From the NCBI RefSeq assembly GCF_000745855.1, contig NZ_JQKD01000024.1, forward strand, positions 34,886 through 98,885: DNA of 64,000 nucleotides, given 5' to 3'. Each line of letters starts with the position of its first letter. Within the stretch, counting starts at the first letter, position 1. This document shows, piece by piece, positions 1 to 9,460 of this stretch. Position numbers and translations under genes: made by a program. The DNA is from Xenophilus azovorans DSM 13620 (GTDB lineage: Bacteria; Pseudomonadota; Gammaproteobacteria; Burkholderiales; Burkholderiaceae_C). The notes below the pieces were generated by a model. That model searched no databases. It saw only the letters and a list, made by a program, of their open reading frames with translations, and was not told where the DNA came from.

Positions 1-579
1 GCTCCCCCCGCTGCGCATCTTTGCCGCCAGCGCCTTCAGGCCGCGGTGGATGCCCACCTTGACGGCCGATTCCGACATGCCGGTGAGCTTCGCCGTCTCG
101 GCCACCGACAGCCCCTCCAGCTTCACGTGCACGATCGGCAGGCGGTGCCGGTCGGGCAGTTGCGCGAGGAGCGCCTGCACATCGCGCCGCGCGTCGCTGG
201 CCTCCGTGGCCGATTCGGCGAACACCGCCGTCTCGTCGTCCAGCGGATCGTGCAGCGCCTCGCGCGCCGACTTGGCGCGCAGCAGGTCGATCACCTTGTA
301 GCGCGCGATCGCATGCACCCAGGCCGTGAGCGGCTGGTCGCGCTGGTAGGTGTGGCGCTGGTTGTGCATGGCGAGCAGGCATTCCTGGACGAGGTCTTCC
401 ACTTCATCGGGCCACCCGAACAGCCGCCGCGCGACGAAGGCCCGCAGATGGCCCGACAGCCGCTGCAGGAAGCGCCGGTACGCCTCGCCGTCGCCGTCGA
501 GGCCGCGCACGAACAGCGCGTGCAGCTCGGCCTCGACCTCGGCCGCACGGAAAGGCGTTGTTCTCGTTGTTCGTTCCAT
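1..579 (-). CDS. ECF-type RNA polymerase sigma factor, 3' end outside window
   Basis: Reading from the ATG at 579 gives 193 codons with no stop before the left edge, so the C-terminus is missing. Region 2 is recognisable around residues 25-95 ([17 protein letters not shown], then [17 protein letters not shown]), and region 4 with its helix-turn-helix around residues 130-190 ([19 protein letters not shown], then [14 protein letters not shown]). The family directs core RNA polymerase to a small regulon. It is divergent from the bufferin operon, which resembles the Caulobacter SigF and Cupriavidus gig arrangements, so it probably controls that operon. An anti-sigma gene would be expected beyond base 1 but cannot be seen. 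A promoter-like match overlaps the start codon, so the start is not certain. Confidence 0.9.
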   Translation of the reverse strand, partial: MERTTRTTPFRAAEVEAELHALFVRGLDGDGEAYRRFLQRLSGHLRAFVARRLFGWPDEVEDLVQECLLAMHNQRHTYQRDQPLTAWVHAIARYKVIDLLRAKSAREALHDPLDDETAVFAESATEASDARRDVQALLAQLPDRHRLPIVHVKLEGLSVAETAKLTGMSESAVKVGIHRGLKALAAKMRSGGS

Positions 580-589
580 GGGTCCGGGC

Positions 590-645
590 GGTTACAGCCG
601 CCGCCGGAATGAATTTCTGCGCGGATTGTGCACGGCGCTGTAACC
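590..645. promoter_or_regulatory. Inverted GGTTACAGC / GCTGTAACC pair between sigma factor and bufferin genes
   Basis: Two perfect 9-base arms (590-598 and 637-645) lie in the divergent intergenic region. Each contains GTAACC on the strand pointing outward. GTAACC is, as I recall, the -35 element of SigF-type ECF sigma factors, with CGAA as the -10 at a spacing of 16. On the minus strand GTAACC is followed after exactly 16 bases by CGAA (573-570), but that would place the -10 inside the annotated sigma start. It may therefore be autoregulation with a later start, an operator, or partly chance. Confidence 0.55.
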
Positions 646-665
646 GCCGCATCGCGCCGGCAGAA
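640..665 (+). promoter_or_regulatory. Putative ECF promoter of the bufferin operon
   Basis: GTAACC at 640-645 is followed after 16 bases by AGAA at 662-665, one base off the CGAA recalled for SigF-type promoters. Transcription would begin near 672, leaving a leader of about 60 bases before the bufA ATG at 734. The leader ends with an AAGGAG Shine-Dalgarno about 10 bases before the start. No mapped start supports this. Confidence 0.5.
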
Positions 666-733
666 CTCAGGACGACCGCGCCGGCCGGCAGGTTCTTTCC
701 GCTCAACCTTTCAACGTTTCAAGGAGTCCACTC

Positions 734-1027
734 ATGACGAACCGCACTTTGACCACCGCCACCGCCCTCGCCTTCGCCGCCCTGGCCAGCGGCGTCGCCC
801 TCGCGCAGGAGAACAAGCCCACGGCCGACAACATGGCGAAGATGGAGAAGTGCTACGGCGTGGCGATGGCCGGCAAGAACGACTGCGCCGCCGGCCCCGG
901 CACCACCTGCGCCGGCACCTCGAAGACGGACTACCAGGGCAACGCCTGGAAGAACGTGCCCGCCGGCACCTGCACCAGCATCAAGACGCCCAAGGGCATG
1001 GGCTCGCTCATGCCCCTGAAGTCGTAA
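734..1027 (+). CDS. bufA1: Bufferin precursor peptide, DUF2282 (BufA1/GigA type)
   Basis: A 97-residue protein with a signal peptide at residues 1-24 (cleavage after ALA, before QENK). The mature part has four cysteines at 40, 51, 59 and 80, in the contexts [21 protein letters not shown] and AGTCTSI, the pattern of DUF2282 bufferins. In studied members, a DUF692 enzyme turns core cysteines into thiooxazole-type groups, and the exported product binds copper. The modifying gene bufB follows at 1205. AAGGAG precedes the ATG. Usual family length is 90-110 residues. Modification and metal binding in this protein are inferred from the family and neighbours. Confidence 0.9.
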   Translation: MTNRTLTTATALAFAALASGVALAQENKPTADNMAKMEKCYGVAMAGKNDCAAGPGTTCAGTSKTDYQGNAWKNVPAGTCTSIKTPKGMGSLMPLKS

Positions 1028-1030
1028 AGA

Positions 1031-1148
1031 CCGCCCCCAGCCTGCGCGGACTGCGTTCCGCTCCGGCAACCCCCTGCAAGGGGGCACACCCAGCGGCCCG
1101 GCCAAGCCGGTTCCGCGGGTGTCCCCGCATGGCCTGCTCCGCGGCCTT
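1031..1148. repeat. Dispersed GC-rich intergenic repeat, copy 1
   Basis: This stretch between bufA1 and bufB resembles 6063-6180. Both contain a CCCCCAG-type start, a short inverted AACCCCCT..AGGGGGCACAC block, the arm pair CAGCGGCCCGGC..GCCGGTTCCGCG, and end with GCTCCGCGGCC. Similar sequences are, from memory, scattered between genes of Comamonadaceae. Its position inside the buf operon, just after the short precursor gene, could make it a processing or attenuation site that keeps bufA1 transcript above bufBC. That role is inferred. Confidence 0.75.
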
Positions 1149-1204
1149 TCGAGTGGCATCGCGGGGCGCGAAGACACCATCCGCGACCTGGATCGAGGCA
1201 TCTC

Positions 1205-2050
1205 ATGAAAATCATCGGCGCTCCGATATCCGTCGGCCTGGGCCTCAAGCCCGAACACTTCGACGCGGCGCTCGCGGCGCGCGCGCCCGGCCTCTGGTTC
1301 GAGGTGCACCCGGAGAACTACATGGTGGACGGCGGCCCCCGGCTCGCCTGGCTGGAAGCGATGCGCGCGCGGCATCCGCTGTCGCTGCACGGCGTCTCGC
1401 TCTCGCTCGCCGGCGAGGAGGAGCCCGATGCCGGGCACCTGCGCCGGCTGGCCGCGCTGGTGCGCCGCTTCGAGCCGGCGCTGGTGTCGGAGCACCTGGC
1501 CTGGTCGCGCGCCGGCGGGCGCTACCTGCCCGACCTGCTGCCCGCCCCGCGCAGCGACGCGCTGCTGCATCGGCTGGCGGACCGCCTCGACGCCGTGCAG
1601 AACGCGCTGGGCCGGCAGGTGGCGATCGAGAACCCGTCGCACTACCTGCGCCTGCCGCACGCATGGGACGAGGCCGGCTTCCTGCGCGAGCTGGCGCGGC
1701 GCAGCGGCTGCGCCCTGCTGCTGGACATCAACAACGTCCATGTGTCCGCGCGCAACCTCGGCTTCGACGCCGGGGACTATCTCGACCGCTTTCCCGCGCA
1801 GGCGGTGGCGGAAATCCATCTCGCCGGCCACACGCCGGACCCGGTCCATGGCGAAGCGCTGCTCGTCGACTCGCACGATGCGCCGGTGGCCGAGGCCGTG
1901 TGGGCGCTGTACCGCCGCTTCGTCGAGCGGGCTGGGCCAAGGCCGACGCTGATCGAGCGCGACGACAGGCTGCCGCCCTTCGGCGAACTGATGGCCGAGC
2001 GCGATCGCGCGGCCTCGATCGCGGCCCAGGCCGCAGCGGTGCCCGCATGA
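1205..2050 (+). CDS. bufB: DUF692 multinuclear non-heme iron oxidative enzyme (MNIO), bufferin-modifying
   Basis: 281 residues, usual length for the MbnB/BufB family, which uses two or three iron ions and oxygen to rearrange cysteines in a partner peptide. The expected metal-ligand pattern is visible: H62 (LHG), H97 (SEHLAWS), E142 (IENPSHY), D174 and H179 (LLLDINNVH), H205 (EIHLAGH), D222 and H224 (DSHDAP), and E251 (LIERD). It acts in the cytoplasm before export of BufA1. Its stop overlaps the bufC start (ATGA at 2047-2050), so the two are translationally coupled. The likely substrate is the DUF2282 peptide encoded at 734. Confidence 0.93.
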   Translation: MKIIGAPISVGLGLKPEHFDAALAARAPGLWFEVHPENYMVDGGPRLAWLEAMRARHPLSLHGVSLSLAGEEEPDAGHLRRLAALVRRFEPALVSEHLAWSRAGGRYLPDLLPAPRSDALLHRLADRLDAVQNALGRQVAIENPSHYLRLPHAWDEAGFLRELARRSGCALLLDINNVHVSARNLGFDAGDYLDRFPAQAVAEIHLAGHTPDPVHGEALLVDSHDAPVAEAVWALYRRFVERAGPRPTLIERDDRLPPFGELMAERDRAASIAAQAAAVPA

Positions 2051-2814
2051 ACACCGGCACCTTCGAGCGCGACTTCCTCGCCGCCCTGTGGGCCGATGCG
2101 CCGGAGCAGCATGCGCTTGCCGCGCAGCCCGGCTTCGCCATCTACCGCAACACCGTGCGCAAGGGCTGCATCGACGCGCTGGAAGCGAACTTCCCCGCGG
2201 TCGTGCGGCTGGTCGGGCGCGACTGGTTCCGCGCCGCGGCCGCCCGCCATGCGAGCGCCACGCCGCCCGACGATGCGCGCCTGGTGCACTACGGCAGGGC
2301 GTTCCCGACCTTCCTCGCGGGCTTCGCGCCGGCCGCCGGCCTGCCCTGGCTGCCGGCCGTGGCGATGCTGGACCGGCTGTGGACCGAATCGCATGCGGCG
2401 GCCGACGCGCCCGTGCTCCAGCCGGCCGCGCTGGCCCGCATCGCGCCCGAGGACCTGCAGGCGCTGCGCCTGCCGCCGCACCCGGCCGCGCGCTGGCACT
2501 GGTTCGACGGCGCGCCCATCCACGGCATCTGGTCGGCCAACCGCAGCGGCGACGCGCAGGCCCTGGCCGCCCTGCCCGACCTGCCGTGGCGAGGCGAAGG
2601 CACCCTGCTGCTGCGGCCGACGCAGGCCGTGACCTGGCAGCCGCTCGACGCCGCCGGCTGCGGCTTCCTGGACGCCTGCCGGCGCGGCGCCACGCTGGGC
2701 GATGCCGCGGTGGACGTGCTCGCCCGCCATCCCGCTGCCGACGTTGCCGCCCTCCTCGCCCAGTTGCTGCAGGCAGGCGCCTTCACCACCCCCAACCCGC
2801 ACGCCACGCCATGA
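2047..2814 (+). CDS. bufC: DUF2063 bufferin-biosynthesis partner protein
   Basis: 255 residues. The N-terminal half (about 1-95) is the DUF2063 helical domain, with FAIYRNTVRKGCIDALEANFPAV as its hallmark. The C-terminal part is the more variable domain that in MNIO systems acts like a RiPP recognition element, holding the precursor for the DUF692 enzyme. The ATG at 2047 was chosen because it overlaps the bufB stop; the open frame upstream is non-coding. Its own stop overlaps the next ATG at 2811. The two flanking 4-base overlaps point to a tight bufB-bufC-doxX unit. Confidence 0.88.
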   Translation: MNTGTFERDFLAALWADAPEQHALAAQPGFAIYRNTVRKGCIDALEANFPAVVRLVGRDWFRAAAARHASATPPDDARLVHYGRAFPTFLAGFAPAAGLPWLPAVAMLDRLWTESHAAADAPVLQPAALARIAPEDLQALRLPPHPAARWHWFDGAPIHGIWSANRSGDAQALAALPDLPWRGEGTLLLRPTQAVTWQPLDAAGCGFLDACRRGATLGDAAVDVLARHPAADVAALLAQLLQAGAFTTPNPHATP

Positions 2815-3266
2815 CGAACGCCGCCCACACCGCCCCCGCCGGCCCCTGGGGCCATCTGACCGCCCGCCTCGGCGCCCTGCTCCCGCACGACCTGCTCGCG
2901 CTGGTCGACCGCATCGCCATCGCCGCCATCTTCTGGCGCTCCGGCCGCACCAAGGTCGACGGCTGGCTGCACGTCAGCGATGGCGCGGTCGAGCTGTTCC
3001 GCAGCGAGTACCGGCTGCCCCTGGTGCCGCCGGAGATCGCCGCCCACCTGGCGGCCTACGCAGAGCACCTCTTCCCGCTGCTGCTGGTGCTCGGCCTGTT
3101 CACGCGCCTGTCCGCGCTCGCGCTGCTGGGCATGACGCTGGTGATCCAGGTCTTCGTCTATCCGGATGCGTGGCCCACGCACCTGTCGTGGGCCGGCCTG
3201 CTGCTGTACCTCGCCGGGCGCGGCGGCGGGCGGCTGTCGCTCGACCGGCTCTGGCGCATTCCCTGA
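2811..3266 (+). CDS. DoxX-family membrane protein of the bufferin operon
   Basis: 151 residues with about four hydrophobic segments (roughly residues 27-45, 81-97, 99-117 and 122-140), typical of small DoxX/DoxD proteins. DoxX proteins commonly end DUF2282-DUF692-DUF2063 operons (GigT in Cupriavidus), where a membrane-redox or transport role has been suggested but not settled. The start ATG overlaps the bufC stop. No catalytic motif can be named. Confidence 0.85.
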   Translation: MTNAAHTAPAGPWGHLTARLGALLPHDLLALVDRIAIAAIFWRSGRTKVDGWLHVSDGAVELFRSEYRLPLVPPEIAAHLAAYAEHLFPLLLVLGLFTRLSALALLGMTLVIQVFVYPDAWPTHLSWAGLLLYLAGRGGGRLSLDRLWRIP

Positions 3267-3301
3267 CGCGCGGGCGGGCCGGTCCCGCCTTCCTTGCAAG
3301 C

Positions 3302-3317
3302 TGGCACGGTGCTCGCT
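3302..3317 (+). promoter_or_regulatory. Putative sigma-54 (RpoN) promoter of the URC operon
   Basis: TGGCACG at 3302-3308, four bases, then TCGCT at 3313-3317. The invariant GG (-24) and GC (-12) are present and separated by exactly ten bases. Only one base differs from the consensus TGGCACG-N4-TTGCT. The first URC gene starts at 3343. Sigma-54 control fits a nitrogen-scavenging pathway, as for the NtrC-controlled rut genes of E. coli. No enhancer site was identified. Confidence 0.6.
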
Positions 3318-3342
3318 ACATTGCATTTTTTGAGGGCCTGCC

Positions 3343-4655
<1,313 letters not shown>

Positions 4656-4659
<4 letters not shown>

Positions 4660-6062
4660 CCAAGGACAACTACGGGCTCGACCCCGATCAGCCCACCCGC
4701 AACGCGGCCGTGCGCGGCGCCGGCGCGGACGGCCAGGTCGATCCGGCGCTGGAGTTCGTGCCCGACGCCGACGACCCCGTGGCGGCGGCCGACTACCTGC
4801 GCACCACCGATGCCATCCGCAGCCGCGCGGCGGCGCTGCTCGCCCGCGCACGCCGCGGCGAGTCGCAGTGGTTCATCGTCGGCAATCACGACCGGCTGGA
4901 AGATGCGGCGCGCGAAGTGTCCGAGACCACGCACAACCGCTATGCCTGGGGGCCCATCCCGTACCACAGCCGGTGGCGCCACTTCGAGGCCGGCGGCGTC
5001 GATCGCGTGGCCGAGCTCAACCGCCTGCTCGAAGGCGCCGCGCCCCGCGAACGGGTCAAGGCGCACATCGACCTGGTGGTGGTGAGCGTGCTGCTCGACG
5101 CCGGGGCCGGCCCCGACTGGCACTACACCGAGAGCGCCAGCGGGCAGCGCCTTACGCGCTCCGAGGGCCTGGCCGTCGCCAGCTTCCACGCCTTCACCGG
5201 CGGGCTGTTCTCGTCCGACCCCGACCGGCCGCTGCAGGCGGACGCCGCCGGCCTGAAGGCCCTGGTCGGCGACCGGCTGGGCGAGGCCTTCCAGGTGCAC
5301 GACGCCAATCCGCTGGTCGGCCTGGCCGGCCGCGTCACGCTGCTGCGGCGGCTGGGCGAGGTGATGGCCGAGCAGCCGGAGGTGTTCGGCACCGAGGTGC
5401 AGCGGCCCGGCGGGCTGTTCGACATGCTGGTCGCCCCCGAGGGCGCGGCCATTCCCCCCACCGCCGACATCCAGGCCGACGACATCCTGGCGCAGGTGCT
5501 GGCCTCGCTCTCGTCGATCTGGCCCTCCGGCAACCGGGTCGACAGCATCGCGGCCGACGGCAGCGACCTGCTGCCCGGCCCCGGCGACCCGGCGCTGGCG
5601 CTGGGCGACTGCTGGCGCCACAGCGCAGTGCGGGGCCCGGGCCTGACCAACGGCTGGATGCCCTTCCACAAGCTCTCGCAGTGGCTCACCTACTCGCTGA
5701 TCGAGCCCTTCGAGTGGGCCGGCGTGCAGGTGCTGGGCGTCGGCAGGCTCACGGCCCTGCCCGAATACCGCAACGGCGGCCTGCTGCTCGACACCGGCGT
5801 GCTGGCGCCCCGCGACCCGGCCCTGCTGGAGCGCACCTGGAAGGTGAGCGACGAGTTCATCGTCGAATGGCGCGCGCTGACCGTGGCGCTGCTGGACGAA
5901 CTGGCGCCGCTGGTGCGCAAGAACCTGCGGCGCGACGAGGCCGACATGCCGCTGGCCTGCGTGCTCGAGGGCGGCACCTGGGCCGCGGGCCGCGCCCTGG
6001 CGCAGCGCCTGCGCGGCGGCGCCCCACCCCTGCGGATCGCCAGCGACGGGACGGTGTTCTGA
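4656..6062 (+). CDS. urc4: URC4-like protein, DUF1688
   Basis: 468 residues, matching DUF1688/URC4 length. Family hallmarks include [18 protein letters not shown] near residue 90, [12 protein letters not shown] near 148, [19 protein letters not shown] near 161 and [11 protein letters not shown] near 370. In Lachancea kluyveri URC4 acts late in the URC pathway and is linked to release of urea from ribosylurea. It starts inside the stop of the URC1 gene, indicating coupled translation. An intergenic repeat then separates it from upp. Confidence 0.87.
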
Positions 6063-6180
6063 TGTCACCCCCAGTCTTCGCGCACTTCGTGTCGCTTCGC
6101 CAACCCCCTTCAGGGGGCACACGCAGCGGCCCGGCAAAGCCGGTTCCGCGCGTGTTCCCGAACGGCCCGCTCCGCGGCCA
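6063..6180. repeat. Dispersed GC-rich intergenic repeat, copy 2
   Basis: Second copy of the element at 1031-1148. It has the same order: CCCCCAG start, AACCCCCTTCAGGGGG inverted block, CAGCGGCCCGGC with GCCGGTTCCGCG arms, and a terminal GCTCCGCGGCC. Small differences (CTTC for TGCA, GCG for GGG) show the copies diverged. It sits immediately after the urc4 stop. It may form stem-loops in RNA; no transposase or direct repeats accompany it. Confidence 0.75.
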
Positions 6181-6216
6181 TCTGTTTTTTCCAGTTGTCT
6201 GTTGAATACAAGAACC

Positions 6217-6846
<630 letters not shown>

Positions 6847-6868
6847 CGCAGGCGCGGGCCGCGGCTCT

Positions 6869-6932
6869 CAAGAAAACGCCGGGCCGCCCCAAGTTTTCTT
6901 GCCCCCCGCGGGGGGCGGGCTGGGCGCAGCCC
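6869..6932. repeat. Cluster of three adjoining palindromes between convergent genes
   Basis: In the 100 bases between upp and the convergent GNAT gene lie three inverted repeats: CAAGAAAAC (6869-6877) with GTTTTCTTG (6893-6901), CCCCCCGCGGGGGG (6902-6915), and GGGCTG..CAGCCC (6917-6932). They could end transcription from both sides. From memory, blocks like this also recur in related genomes. No clear T-tract follows on the plus strand. Confidence 0.55.
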
Positions 6933-6946
6933 GGCCCTGGGGGCAC

Positions 6947-7576
6947 TCAATCGGGCAGCCGCATGCCGGTGGCGTCTGCCAGCGCCTGCAGCGTCCACCC
7001 GCGCCCCAGCAGCAGCATGCGGGTGTGCAGCGCGCCCAGCGTCTCGGGCGACACCTGCGTGCCCAGCCAGGCGAGGCGCTTGTCGCGCAGGTCGACGTGA
7101 TGCAGCGGGTAGTGCCGCGCCAGCCTGCCCCACAGCGCATGCGCCGCCGGCGACTGGCGCGCGCCGGTGATCAGGCACAGCCCCGCCTCCAGCCCCCAGC
7201 GGTAGATCGCCGTGGCCAGGCCGCGGCGCCGGTAGGCCGGGGCGTACTGCGAGTGCGGCGCACGCAGGTAGCGGTCGGCGCGCCGGTCCAGCTCGATCAG
7301 GCGGTTGAACACGGTGGTGCCGGCCAGCCGCCCGCGCCGCATGTCCTCCACGTACAGGTAGAACTCGCCGTCGGCCTCGCGGTGATGGATCACGAAGCGC
7401 GGGTCGTCCATCGGCACGCTGGCGATGCCGTGCAGCGCATCGCCGGGGCGCTTGAGCCGCCGATGCAGCACCTCCAGTTCGCGGTCGATGCGCTCCTCGC
7501 CGCGGCCGACGTCGATGCGCAGTTCCGTCATGCCCCACCCCGCCCACCACGGGCGCGGGGCCATCGCCAGGGCCAT
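6947..7576 (-). CDS. GNAT-like N-acetyltransferase, substrate unknown
   Basis: 209 residues. The central segment near residues 110-128 (YAPAYRRRGLATAIYRWGL) fits the acetyl-CoA pyrophosphate-binding motif R-x-x-G-x-A of the GNAT fold, and YLYVEDMRRGRLAGTTVFNRLIEL could be the preceding strands. The C-terminal third is not typical of GNAT enzymes. The start at 7576 has a strong AAGGAGG Shine-Dalgarno seven bases upstream, though an internal ATG (MTELRID) aligns more naturally with a domain start. It is convergent with upp and divergent from the HIT gene. Confidence 0.6.
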   Translation of the reverse strand: MALAMAPRPWWAGWGMTELRIDVGRGEERIDRELEVLHRRLKRPGDALHGIASVPMDDPRFVIHHREADGEFYLYVEDMRRGRLAGTTVFNRLIELDRRADRYLRAPHSQYAPAYRRRGLATAIYRWGLEAGLCLITGARQSPAAHALWGRLARHYPLHHVDLRDKRLAWLGTQVSPETLGALHTRMLLLGRGWTLQALADATGMRLPD

Positions 7577-7620
7577 CGCGGCACCTCCTTGCCTTGGACA
7601 AAGCGCGCGATCCTAGCCAC

Positions 7621-7666
7621 GGGCCCATTCCGCACGCTTTAAGTGCGGATTGGGCCCGGTCCGCAC
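7621..7666. promoter_or_regulatory. Long inverted repeat between divergent GNAT and HIT genes
   Basis: GGGCCCATTCCGCAC (7621-7635) and GTGCGGATTGGGCCC (7643-7657) are inverted copies with one mismatch around a 7-base GCTTTAA centre. A third CCGCAC arm follows at 7661-7666. The pattern fits a repressor operator or an RNA stem-loop over the divergent promoters. No regulator is encoded beside it. Confidence 0.5.
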
Positions 7667-7693
7667 TACCATCACCGCCAGGAGAGCGCCGCC

Positions 7694-8134
7694 ATGCCCA
7701 TGTTCGTCGACACCTCGCCGCCCGGCCAATGCATCTTCTGCCGCCTGGTCGCAGGGCAGATCCCCGCCGCCAAGGTGCACGAGGACGCGCTGACCGTGGC
7801 CTTCATGGACATCGGCCAGGTCAATCCCGGCCATGTGCTGGTGGCCACGCGCCGCCACGGCGCCACGCTGCTGGACATCACGCCCGAGGAGGCGGCCGCC
7901 GTGATGCAGACGGCGCAGCGCGTGGCGCGCGCGGTGCAGGCGGTGTTCGATCCGCCCGGCCTGACCCTGCTGCAGGCCAACGGCCGCGAGGGCGACCAGA
8001 CGGTCTTCCACTTCCACATGCACGTGGTGCCGCGCCATGCCGGCGACGGCATCGCGCTGAGCTGGCCGCGCAAGGAGCCGCCGGCCGAGGTGCTGCAGGG
8101 CTACGCCGAGCGGCTGCGCGCGGCGCTGGCCTGA
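7694..8134 (+). CDS. HIT-family nucleotide hydrolase/transferase
   Basis: 146 residues. The histidine triad is complete: H106, H108 and H110 in HFHMHVVPR. Two cysteines (C13, C16; CIFC) match the zinc-binding N-terminus of many bacterial HIT proteins. Such enzymes split AMP-lysine, AMP-NH2 or dinucleotide substrates. ATG 7694 was chosen because an AGGAGA sequence lies about eight bases upstream; the in-frame ATG at 7700 is also possible. It is followed after 24 bases by the broken cytosine deaminase gene on the same strand. Confidence 0.9.
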   Translation: MPMFVDTSPPGQCIFCRLVAGQIPAAKVHEDALTVAFMDIGQVNPGHVLVATRRHGATLLDITPEEAAAVMQTAQRVARAVQAVFDPPGLTLLQANGREGDQTVFHFHMHVVPRHAGDGIALSWPRKEPPAEVLQGYAERLRAALA

Positions 8135-8158
8135 CGGGACGCCCGGCCGCATCGCGCC

Positions 8159-9447
8159 ATGCTCGATCTGCTCGTCACCCGCGCCACCCTGCCCGACGGG
8201 CGCACGGACATGTCCATCGCCGTGCAGGACGGCCGCATCGTCGACGTCGCCGAAGGCTTTTCGGCGCCCGCGCACCAGACGCTGGACGCACAGGGCCTGC
8301 TCGTGTCGCCCCCGTTCTGCGACCCGCACTTCCACATGGACGCGACGCTCAGCCACGGCCTGCCGCGCGTCAACCGCAGCGGCACGCTGCTCGAAGGCAT
8401 CGCGCTGTGGGCGAGCTCAAGCCGCTGCTGACGGCCGAGGCGCTGATCGAGCGGGCCCTGGCGTACTGCGACTGGGCGGTGGCCAAAGGCCTGCTGGCCA
8501 TCCGATCGCACGTGGACACCAGCGACCCGCGCCTGCTGGCCGTCGACGCGCTGCTCGAGGTCCAGCGCCGCGTCGCGCCGTACCTCGACCTGCAGCTCGT
8601 CGCCTTCCCGCAGGATGGCGTGCTGCGCGCGCCCGGAGGCGTGGAGAACCTCAAGCGCGCGCTGGACAAGGGCGTGCACGTGGTCGGCGGCATCCCGCAC
8701 TTCGAGCGCACCATGGCCGAGGGCGCCGAGAGCGTGCGCATCCTGTGCGAGATCGCGGCCGGGCGCGGCCTGCCGGTGGACATGCACTGCGACGAGTCGG
8801 ACGACCCGCTGTCGCGCCACATCGAGACGCTGGCCTTCGAGGCGCAGCGGCTGGGCCTGCAAGGCCGCGTCACCGGCTCGCACTGCACCTCCATGCACAG
8901 CATGGACAACTACTACGCAAGCAAGCTGCTGCCGCTGATCGCCGAGAGCGGCGTGTCGGTGATCGCCAACCCGCTCATCAACATCACGCTGCAGGGCCGC
9001 CACGACAGCTACCCGAAGCGGCGCGGCATGACGCGCGTGCCGGAGCTGATGGACAGCGGCGTGAACGTCGCCTTCGGCCACGACTGCGTGATGGACCCGT
9101 GGTACGGCCTCGGCTCGGGCGACATGCTGGAAGTGGCGCACATGGGCGTGCACGTGGCGCAGATGACCAGCCAGGCCGGCATCCGGCAGTGCTTCGAGGC
9201 CGTGACGACGAACGCCGCGAAGCTGATGCACCTGCAGGGCTACGGCCTGGCGCCCGGCTGCGATGCGAGCTTCGTGCTGCTGCAGGCGCGCGATCCGGTG
9301 GAGGCCATCCGCCTGCGCGCCGCGCGGCTGAAGGTGTTCCGCCGCGGCAGGCTGCTGGCCGAGACGCCGCCGGCCACCGGCGCGCTGCACCTCGACGGCC
9401 GGCCCGCGCAGGTGGACTTCATGCCGGCGCGCGCCGGCAGCCACTGA
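8159..9447 (+). pseudogene. codA: Cytosine deaminase interrupted by a one-base deletion
   Basis: The first frame (8159-8431) gives 83 good residues with the metal pair H57/H59 (DPHFHMD), then leaves homology at IALW. The other frame continues with GELKPLL to 9447. Adding one G to the GGG run at 8409-8411 joins both into 429 residues; E. coli CodA has 427. The second part keeps MHCDES, SHCTSMHS, NPLINITLQGRHDSYPKRRG and GHDCVMDPW. The aspartate after the metal ligand in E. coli (D314, substrate contact) is Cys here, so specificity may differ. The product would supply uracil to Upp and the URC pathway. The missing G may be real or a homopolymer sequencing error. Confidence 0.88.
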
Positions 9448-9460
9448 AGACGGGGCCGCG

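Noticed and set aside
628..2046. Long open frame running into bufC
   Set aside because: Only the part from ATG 2047 has DUF2063 features and follows bufB by overlap; the upstream part is a shadow of bufA1 and bufB.
6202..6216. Upstream TTG start for upp
   Set aside because: Would add five residues absent from known Upp proteins; the ATG at 6217 aligns with their N-terminus.
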